From contig CAZOOA010000094.1 in NCBI GenBank assembly GCA_964581355.1, forward strand, positions 1-8,570: a stretch of 8,570 nucleotides of DNA, in the 5' to 3' direction. A model generated the notes under the pieces. The model worked only from the letters and a program-made list of their open reading frames with translations. It did not search any database and was not told where the DNA came from. This document shows positions 1 to 4,672 of this stretch, piece by piece. Each line of letters begins with the position of its first letter. Position 1 is the first letter of the stretch. Made by a program: the position numbers and the translations under genes. Origin of the DNA: CAZOOA01 sp964581355 (GTDB lineage Bacteria > Bacillota > Dethiobacteria > DTU022 > UBA8154).

Positions 1-24
1 AAAAAGCATTTAATAATTGCAACA

Positions 25-53
25 TTGACAACCTTGCCAATTCAGTGTAAAAT
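25..53 (+). promoter_or_regulatory. Sigma-A type promoter of the dodecin gene
   Basis: The -35 hexamer TTGACA (25-30) matches consensus exactly. It is followed by a 17-bp spacer and the -10 hexamer TAAAAT (48-53), which matches five of six bases. Transcription would start near 60, giving a leader of about 37 nt before the ATG at 97. The ribosome-binding site AAGGAGG lies at 84-90. Confidence 0.75.
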
Positions 54-96
54 ATAGTGGAGTGCAAGCTGATTACAACCTGCAAGGAGGTGTACC

Positions 97-300
97 ATGG
101 AGAGCGTATATAAGGTAATTGAAATTATCGGCACCAGTGAAAAATCCTGGGAAGACGCTGCCAGAATCGCTGTAGATACCGCTTCCAAATCACTAAAAGA
201 CCTCAGGGTCGCAGAAGTTAAAGAAATGGACATCAAGATGGAGGAGGGGAAAATCTACTTCCGGGTGAAGTTGAATGTATCCTTCAAGTACCACGACTAG
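97..300 (+). CDS. Dodecin family protein lacking the usual flavin-contact residues
   Basis: This is a 67-residue protein of full dodecin length. It has the family pattern: a first strand (VYKVIEIIGTS), one long helix starting SWEDAARIAVDTA, then two strands ending KLNVSFKY. Dodecins form hollow 12-mers that store or buffer flavins in the cytoplasm. In well-studied flavin-binding members a Trp sits in the segment after the helix (LxWxxV) and a Gln in the last strand (YQVxLxVxF). Here these positions read LRVAEV (Val38) and FRVKLNVSF (Arg56), so flavin binding is doubtful. The ATG at 97 is fixed by AAGGAGG six bases upstream. The gene is monocistronic with its own promoter and a downstream hairpin. 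Family assignment is secure; the ligand is unknown. Confidence 0.9.
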   Translation: MESVYKVIEIIGTSEKSWEDAARIAVDTASKSLKDLRVAEVKEMDIKMEEGKIYFRVKLNVSFKYHD

Positions 301-359
301 CAAGACGCAGGAAAAAGAAATATCTATATGGATCGGCTGTTCTTATACTTAAAAGCATG

Positions 360-402
360 GCGAACTGGGCTGCCACAGGGGCAGCCCAGTTCGCGTCTTT
401 CC
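360..402 (+). terminator. Hairpin terminator after the dodecin gene
   Basis: A perfect 15-bp inverted repeat (360-374 with 380-394, GCGAACTGGGCTGCC on the left arm) has a 5-nt loop. It is followed by GTCTTTCCC, a weak T tract. It lies 60 bp after the dodecin stop and insulates it from the repeat region. The stem is very stable, but the T tract is poor. Confidence 0.6.
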
Positions 403-458
403 CTGACCCGAGGACCCCGAGGGAACCGTAGCGCCTTCCACAGAGTTACCCAGTCGCC

Positions 459-495
459 CGGACGACAGCGCCAATAAACGGTTTTTCATAATAAC
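459..495 (+). repeat. Short repeat module B (first copy)
   Basis: This segment (CGGACGACAGCGCC, then CGGTTTTTCATA) recurs in similar form at about 4615-4652. Here it lies before the main repeat body, whereas in the second locus it lies after it. The large repeats are therefore mosaics of modules in differing order. A 9-bp direct duplication, CACGGCCCT, follows at 499-516. Confidence 0.5.
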
Positions 496-520
496 CGCCA
501 CGGCCCTCACGGCCCTCACG

Positions 521-798
521 GGCCACAACGGGTGACGAAAATGGGTTTTCAAGCCCGTTTCCCGCCTGGAGGGGGTCCGCCTTCCCTGTATCGGCGACTT
601 TGTCAAGCGGCTATAAGCGCTTGGCGAAGTGAAAGCACAGGAGCCGGCCCGGCGGGCATGGACGCCCGCCGCCTGCAACCGTGGCAGAACGCCTTAGTTT
701 GCAGGTTGGCCGGCGGAAGCTTGAACTGAGCCCTAGCGCTTTGCCGCGAAGATAGCCGGAGCCGATACCGGGAAACTTAAAACTCCATTTCCATACTA
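521..798 (+). repeat. Dispersed structured repeat, copy 1
   Basis: Positions 583-798 match the reverse complement of 8357-8570 closely. Positions 521-687 match 4436-4602, with only two mismatches over the 105 bp from 583 to 687. The unit is G+C-rich and folds strongly. A 13-bp stem pairs 597-609 with 618-630 around an 8-nt loop. An 8-bp stem (CGGCGGGC) pairs 650-657 with 664-671. CCTGCAA near 672 can pair with TTGCAGG near 699. No credible coding frame or transposase is present. The right end, CATACTA, overlaps the stop codon of the lipid kinase gene on the other strand. Possible identities are a mobilised miniature element or a structured RNA; I do not recognise the family. Confidence 0.85.
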
Positions 799-1737
799 AA
801 TAATGAAGCGCAGGGCCTGCGGAACAATGCGTATCTCCACGGGAGCCTGCCCGGACTGCTCACCGTCCAACTCAAAGAGGAGGTTCTGCTGGGACGTTTG
901 GATGCGGATTTCGCGGCCCCGGAATAAATGGACCCCTTTGATTCCCATATGGGCCCCCGTATAAACCCGGTAGGCGTTCAGGAGCAGCCTGGGCTTGCTG
1001 ACATCGGCAATTACAAGAATATCAAGCAGCCCGTCATTGGGTGAAGCTTCGGGGGTAATCTTCATCCCCCCGCCGAAATACTGCCCGTTGGCCACCACCA
1101 GGATCACCATTTTCCCCTTCCAGGTGACCTGGTTGTCAATCACCGCAGTTATTTCCCTGTTGCGGTAAAAAAGCAGGGAAATAACCATGGCCGCAAAATA
1201 AGACAAGAAACCGCCTAATTTTTTCCGCAGGCACTGGGTTAATGCGATAGTTGCGCCGCCTAAGCCCACATCGGCTGTATTAAAATAATAACGATGGGAG
1301 GCCTGCATCACAGGATTGTCACCTGGCACTTGAAAGCTGGCATGGGCTACATCGATCCGGCAGGTCTTCCCCCGGGCAATCCGTTTTGCACAGTCTTTGA
1401 TATCCCGGGGCACCTTCATTAAGCGGGCAAAGTCGCCGCCGGTTCCTTCAGGGATCAAGCCCAGGGCCGACTGGTTCCGGGTCTCTTCATCCACTTGAAA
1501 AAAACCATTGGCCACTTCGTTGAGGGTGCCATCTCCTCCTACGGCAACAACGGTATGATAACCATCCTGGAGCGCCTCCCGGGTGAACAAGGTCGCATCG
1601 CCTGGACCGGATGTTAACCGGTAATCAAAATATAGGCCCTGGTCCAGAAGCTTTTGTCTCACCTGGGGCCATCTTTTTCCCGCCCTGCCGCCGGAAGCAG
1701 CAGGATTCACAATGAGGTAAGGGTTCTTTTTCTCCAT
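796..1737 (-). CDS. Diacylglycerol/lipid kinase family protein (DagK/YegS/BmrU-like)
   Basis: The 313-residue product belongs to the soluble, membrane-associated lipid kinase family that uses ATP to phosphorylate diacylglycerol or related lipids. Visible motifs in order are NPAASGG (11-17), the nucleotide-binding GGDGTLNEV (67-75), PEGTGGDFAR (96-105), FGGGMKITPEASPNDGLLDI (221-240) and the acidic DGE (291-293). The length is normal for the family. GTGGDF is a small variant of the usual GTGNDF. The start at 1737 is supported by a weak SD, AAGGT (1748-1752), 10 nt upstream. In Bacillus a homologue (DgkB) is encoded next to gatCAB, which fits this neighbourhood, although here the gene lies on the opposite strand from gatCAB. 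The exact lipid substrate cannot be read from sequence. Confidence 0.9.
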   Translation of the reverse strand: MEKKNPYLIVNPAASGGRAGKRWPQVRQKLLDQGLYFDYRLTSGPGDATLFTREALQDGYHTVVAVGGDGTLNEVANGFFQVDEETRNQSALGLIPEGTGGDFARLMKVPRDIKDCAKRIARGKTCRIDVAHASFQVPGDNPVMQASHRYYFNTADVGLGGATIALTQCLRKKLGGFLSYFAAMVISLLFYRNREITAVIDNQVTWKGKMVILVVANGQYFGGGMKITPEASPNDGLLDILVIADVSKPRLLLNAYRVYTGAHMGIKGVHLFRGREIRIQTSQQNLLFELDGEQSGQAPVEIRIVPQALRFII

Positions 1738-1780
1738 TGGTTTTATTACCTTGAGCTATTTTTTCTTGTGGGCTCCAGTA

Positions 1781-1809
1781 ATTATATTATCTTGAAAAGA
1801 ATAACAGAA
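1781..1809 (-). promoter_or_regulatory. Possible weak promoter of the lipid kinase gene
   Basis: Read on the minus strand, TATAAT (1781-1786) is a perfect -10 hexamer. The -35 position 17 bp upstream reads TTCTGT (1804-1809) and is poor. It would start transcription about 40 bp before the ATG. An activator, or read-through from asnB, may be needed. Confidence 0.35.
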
Positions 1810-1816
1810 CGGGTCA

Positions 1817-1830
1817 TTCGCTTAAGCGAA
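1817..1830. promoter_or_regulatory. 14-bp perfect palindrome, possible operator
   Basis: TTCGCTTAAGCGAA is a perfect two-fold palindrome just upstream of the candidate -35 of the lipid kinase gene. Its position suits a dimeric regulator site. No second copy was noticed in the window and no regulator is encoded nearby, so the function is a guess. Confidence 0.3.
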
Positions 1831-1931
1831 GAAACGACACATTTCGCAGGAACCGTATATTAATTCAGCATCCTGCTGCTTGATTCCTGCTTTATGCCGT
1901 TGAAAATGTCTTTTAAACCCGTCTCCCAAAT

Positions 1932-1963
1932 AGAAAACCCCGGCAGTTTGCCGGGGCTTTCTA
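1932..1963 (-). terminator. Rho-independent terminator of asnB
   Basis: The minus strand shows CCCCGGCA, loop AAC, TGCCGGGG, then TTTTCTATTT. The 8-bp stem is at 1938-1945 with 1949-1956. It lies about 50 bp downstream of the asnB stop codon. The plus strand also has CTTTCTATT after the stem, so it could act in both directions, but the minus-strand T tract is better. Confidence 0.8.
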
Positions 1964-2006
1964 TTATCTGTTCCATATATTTTGCTTACCGATAGATCAA
2001 CCGAAC

Positions 2007-3479
2007 TTACTTGATATCTCCTTCCAGGCTGGACCACTGGACAACAGACCCGGCAGCGGAATCCTGGGGATAAAAACCTCTGAAGATGCGGTAGTAGAGA
2101 TATTCTTCCTTGGTTCGGAGCATTACATCTTTGTTGTCCTCCTGGGCCCGGAAGTACTCCTCATCGGAAATTCGGGCATCGGCCATTTGCTCCATCAATT
2201 CGTTGCACCCGGTGCCGTGGCTGAACTGTTCTTTGCGCCGCCAAACCACGCTGTCAGGCAGATCATTGGTAAAGGCCTGGCGCAGGATCCATTTTTCCAC
2301 TTGTTCATTACCATAGATTTTCCAGTCCAGGGGCACAGCCGAGGCAAACTCCATCACTTCATTGTCCATGAAGGGTACGTGAGACTCCAATGAATGGGCA
2401 CTGTTCATCCGGTCCACCCGCTGAAAGCCCATGGCATGGCCGATAGAAATAATATTGTTCAATTCTTGCTCCACGGCTTCATCCGAATCCAGGTTTTTAA
2501 TATAATGGTAGCCGCCGAAAAGCTCATCGGCACCTTCCCCACATAAAACCGAATGGCATCCGGCTTCAGCCGCCAACCTGGAAGCAAAGAAGTTGGCGAT
2601 GGCACTTTGCACCAGGGGAGCATCGAAAGACTCCAGGTAATAAATTACCTCGGATAGGACCTGCATAATCTCTTCTTCGGTGTAAACATGCTCGTAATGG
2701 CGTGATCCGATATGGCGGGCGACCAAACGGGCCGCTTCCAGGTCGGGACTACCTTTGAGCCCCACGGCAAACGTCTCCAGGTTATCGGAAACATTCCGGG
2801 CCGCAGCGGCAACAATGCTGCTGTCCAGTCCACCACTTAACAGAACTCCGGGCCGCTCGTTCTGCAAAATACGCCGTTCCACAGCACGGGTCATCAGTTG
2901 CCTTAGCTGGTGGGACGCTTTTTCCGGGTCCCGGGTGATGAAATTTGTTTTCCCATTTTCCTGTTCATAGGATTGGAATCCTTTTCCGGGGGTGTAGTAA
3001 TGTCCCGGCGGAAATATATTGATGTCTTCGGTCACTTCCGCCAGTTCTTTCATTTCCGAGGCAAAATACGTGGTTCCATTGTCTTGACCATAGTAGAGAG
3101 GTTTGATGCCGAACGGATCCCGGGCCACCAAAAGAGATCTCCCATCGGTAACCGCCAGGGCAAAAGACCCTTCCAGGTCTTCCAGGAAGCTGTTCCCTTT
3201 TTCCTGGAAAGCGCTGGCCACCAGGCTGCTGTTGTCATGGTCAAACAGCTCACCGTGGAACAGGTAACCGTCGCAGACTGCACTTGTCTTGCCGTTGCTG
3301 GAGAATGTTTCTGCTTCTCCCGGAGTATCATCTCCGTTTACATGATTGCTCCGGTAGCCCAGGGTAATGTTGTCCATCGTTTCGATGCCGGACATTTCCC
3401 CCCGGTGCTCCAACTTGGATAACATCCTCTTTAAGTCTGCTTCTTCGGAACTGCCGTATGAAACGGCGATACCACTCAT
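2007..3479 (-). CDS. asnB: Asparagine synthetase (AsnB type) with inactivated glutaminase domain
   Basis: The 490-residue product makes asparagine from aspartate, ATP and a nitrogen source. The C-terminal synthetase domain is well kept: PP-loop LLSGGLDSS (213-221), FAVGLKGSPDL (237-247), GEGADELFGGY (314-324), LESHVPFMD (364-372) and WRRKEQFSHG (413-422), all close to E. coli AsnB. The N-terminal class II glutaminase domain is folded-looking (FLEDLEGSFALAV, ARDPFGIKPLYYG) but its active site is gone. The start is Met-Ser-Gly-Ile, so the essential Cys is Ser2 (codon AGT). HRGPD is HRGEM, RLSIVD is missing, and NGEIYN reads DGYLFH. The start is fixed by AAGGAG (3491-3496) and by alignment of MSGI with MCGI. 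Ammonia-dependent synthesis is the likely activity, since E. coli AsnB variants changed at this Cys are known to keep it. The gene is monocistronic with a strong promoter. Confidence 0.9.
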   Translation of the reverse strand: MSGIAVSYGSSEEADLKRMLSKLEHRGEMSGIETMDNITLGYRSNHVNGDDTPGEAETFSSNGKTSAVCDGYLFHGELFDHDNSSLVASAFQEKGNSFLEDLEGSFALAVTDGRSLLVARDPFGIKPLYYGQDNGTTYFASEMKELAEVTEDINIFPPGHYYTPGKGFQSYEQENGKTNFITRDPEKASHQLRQLMTRAVERRILQNERPGVLLSGGLDSSIVAAAARNVSDNLETFAVGLKGSPDLEAARLVARHIGSRHYEHVYTEEEIMQVLSEVIYYLESFDAPLVQSAIANFFASRLAAEAGCHSVLCGEGADELFGGYHYIKNLDSDEAVEQELNNIISIGHAMGFQRVDRMNSAHSLESHVPFMDNEVMEFASAVPLDWKIYGNEQVEKWILRQAFTNDLPDSVVWRRKEQFSHGTGCNELMEQMADARISDEEYFRAQEDNKDVMLRTKEEYLYYRIFRGFYPQDSAAGSVVQWSSLEGDIK

Positions 3480-3535
3480 TTTTTGAATCGCTCCTTAATA
3501 GTAATAAAGATTTTGTGAAACAACGTACATATAAT

Positions 3536-3564
3536 AGTATAGAATAGCGACATTAAATTGTCAA
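3536..3564 (-). promoter_or_regulatory. Strong sigma-A type promoter of asnB
   Basis: On the minus strand TTGACA (3559-3564) is followed by a 17-bp spacer and TATACT (3536-3541). The -35 is perfect and the -10 matches five of six bases. Transcription would begin near 3529, leaving a leader of about 50 nt before the ATG. This is one of the best promoters in the window and suggests high basal expression. Confidence 0.8.
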
Positions 3565-3604
3565 ATACTGGACGCAATGCGGAAAGGAAGGATCAGTGAA
3601 GAAA

Positions 3605-3724
3605 TACTTGCCTGCAAGTCATAATGCAGGTTCAGCTTAGATGCGCTCTTGTTAGCACCTCAGAGCGCCGTCTGCTAACTCTAACCCTTTTTCGACCTTG
3701 ACCTGAGCCTGGTCAAGGTCTTAC
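3605..3724. other. Structured non-coding segment with possible H-type pseudoknot
   Basis: In order on the plus strand there are three structures. The first is a 6-bp hairpin, CCTGCA (3611-3616) with TGCAGG (3625-3630). The second is two interleaved perfect 7-bp helices: GCGCTCT (3643-3649) with AGAGCGC (3662-3668), and GTTAGCA (3651-3657) with TGCTAAC (3673-3679). The third is a perfect 10-bp hairpin, GACCTTGACC (3694-3703) with GGTCAAGGTC (3711-3720). The interleaving gives pseudoknot topology with 1, 4 and 4 nt connectors. The segment lies upstream of both asnB and gatC, on neither side of a stop codon, so a terminator role is unlikely. No promoter that would transcribe it is evident. It could be an orphan regulatory RNA, a protein-binding region or a decayed element. 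Confidence 0.45.
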
Positions 3725-3740
3725 CTTCATGGCCTTTCCC

Positions 3741-3764
3741 CGGCCACAACAGTGGATGAAAAAC
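3741..3764 (+). repeat. Degenerate fragment of the dispersed repeat
   Basis: GGCCACAACAGTGGATGAAAA resembles the left end of the large repeat at 521-542 and 4436-4458 (GGCC, CACAAC, then GATGAAAATGG). Similarity fades rightwards, where only short echoes such as CCGGGAAAC near 3820 remain. From here to 4016 I see no gene or further feature. Confidence 0.35.
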
Positions 3765-4016
3765 CTTGCTTACGGTCGAAGTGCGGGCTTTCTACCTCCC
3801 TCACCCTTAACCGGGAAACTGGCACATTCGAATCCGCTCCGGTCATTTCGGTTATGTAAAGACTTGATTCCCCATCTTTTCACCCCCTTTTTAATCCATA
3901 ATTCCATATATATGACTTCAGGGAAGAAAAGTTGCCCCATAATGCCCTGCATGCACCGTCCTTTATAACAGCAGTTAGATGTCCTTTCTTGACAAATGAC
4001 TTCTTTGATGAAGGAA

Positions 4017-4044
4017 TTGCCCTGTTTCTGTGGAAAAATAATAT
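4017..4044 (+). promoter_or_regulatory. Probable promoter of gatCAB
   Basis: TTGCCC (4017-4022) and TAATAT (4039-4044) are separated by 16 bp. Transcription from about 4051 gives a leader of about 65 nt before gatC. A perfect TTGACA at 3989-3994 lacks a good -10 at the usual distance, so it was not chosen. Confidence 0.45.
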
Positions 4045-4115
4045 AACAAGGCAAGAAAAACATGAGAGAAAAAAGGTTATGCGCAATAAAGGTCCTAAGA
4101 AAGGGTGAAGCAGGA

Positions 4116-4406
4116 ATGAATAACAGCGCCGGGGAGATAGAAAAGGCGGCCCTGGATGCACGGGTTAACCTAACAGCTGAGGAGAAAGAAAGAGTGCTCC
4201 AGAACTGTCATGCTGTTATGGAGCAACTGGACAAGATTGGAGACGAGGCACTAAAAGAAGTACCTGCTGCTTTTTACGGGCACAGTCAGCCGGGCATGAT
4301 ACGTGAAGACAAGCAAAAAGACTCGCTCCCGCTGGAAACAGTCCTGCAAAACGCCGCAGACGCGGACGAATACTGTTTCCATGTCCCGCGGATCGTCGAG
4401 GAATGA
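4116..4406 (+). CDS. gatC: Glutamyl/aspartyl-tRNA amidotransferase subunit C
   Basis: The 96-residue product matches the usual GatC length of about 95. GatC is a small belt-like subunit that stabilises the GatA-GatB pair in the enzyme converting Glu-tRNA(Gln) or Asp-tRNA(Asn) to the amide. Family features are the N-terminal helix ARVNLTAEEKERVLQN and the C-terminal block REDKQKDSLP (63-72) followed by CFHVPRIVEE. The ATG at 4116 has an SD-like AAGGGTGA (4101-4108) and gives the normal N-terminus. An in-frame ATG at 4062 would add 18 residues not found in the family. The next gene, gatA, starts 263 bp later, which is unusual because these genes are normally tightly packed. The gap holds repeat copy 2. 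Confidence 0.9.
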   Translation: MNNSAGEIEKAALDARVNLTAEEKERVLQNCHAVMEQLDKIGDEALKEVPAAFYGHSQPGMIREDKQKDSLPLETVLQNAADADEYCFHVPRIVEE

Positions 4407-4435
4407 TAGCCGGCCCGGCTGGTCACGGCCTGTCC

Positions 4436-4655
4436 GGCCCACAACAGGGGATGAAAATGGGTTTTCAAGCCCGCCTCCTCCTGGAGGATGTCCGATTTCC
4501 CTGTATCGACGACTTTGTCTAGCGGCTATAAGCGCTTGGCGAAGTGAAAGCACAGGAGCCGGCCCGGCGGGCATGGACGCCCGCCGCCTGCAACCGTGGC
4601 AGGATGCAGGCGGCCGGACAGCAGCGCCAAGACACGGTTTTTCATACTATACTAG
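4436..4655 (+). repeat. Dispersed structured repeat, copy 2, inside the gatCAB operon
   Basis: Positions 4436-4602 closely match 521-687. After 4602 the copy diverges from copies 1 and 3 and instead carries module B (about 4615-4652, ending TTTTTCATACTATAC). The 13-bp stem is at 4512-4524 with 4533-4545, with one A-to-T change in the left arm that breaks a pair. A perfect 10-bp stem, GCCGCCTGCA (4583-4592) with TGCAGGCGGC (4605-4614), is specific to this copy and competes with the GGCGGGC stem. The element separates gatC from gatA and ends about 15 bp before the gatA ribosome-binding region. An open frame runs through it into gatA from 4544, but that reads repeat sequence and is not taken as coding. 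Confidence 0.85.
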
Positions 4656-4672
4656 AGAGGAGACCTATCGTG
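4655..4672 (+). promoter_or_regulatory. Ribosome-binding site and GTG start deciding gatA
   Basis: GAGAGGAGA (4655-4663) precedes GTG (4670-4672) with 7 nt between AGGAG and the start codon. The alternative ATG at 4544 lies within the repeat, has no SD, and would add 42 residues encoded by repeat sequence. The GTG start gives a 488-residue protein of normal GatA length. Confidence 0.85.

Noticed and set aside
349..678. 109-codon open frame on the minus strand over the left repeat
   Set aside because: It overlaps the dodecin terminator and repeat copy 1, has no ribosome-binding site and no recognisable family. The G+C-rich repeat explains the open frame.
532..729. 65-codon plus-strand frame within repeat copy 1, partly shared with the frame at 4303-4740
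   Set aside because: The shared peptide arises because the DNA is repeated. The frames have no SD, differ in register outside the core and give low-complexity Arg/Pro/Gly-rich translations.
3605..3724. T-box or known amino-acid riboswitch controlling asnB or gatCAB
   Set aside because: No T-box sequence (AGGGUGGNACCGCG type) was seen on either strand, and the segment lies upstream of both predicted transcription starts.
3826..3850. TTCGAATCC near 3835, resembling the T-loop of a tRNA
   Set aside because: No matching acceptor stem, D arm or anticodon arm could be found around it.
3989..3994. Perfect TTGACA as the -35 of gatCAB
   Set aside because: No acceptable -10 lies 16-18 bp downstream; the bases there read AGGAAT or similar. 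The TTGCCC/TAATAT pair further on was preferred.
3770..4161. Overlapping 93-97 codon frames on the minus strand upstream of gatC
   Set aside because: They overlap each other in different frames, lack convincing SDs and recognisable motifs, and span the gatCAB promoter region.
4544..4669. 42-codon N-terminal extension of gatA through repeat copy 2
   Set aside because: There is no ribosome-binding site at 4544 and the residues come from repeat sequence. A GTG at 4670 with a good SD gives the normal GatA N-terminus.
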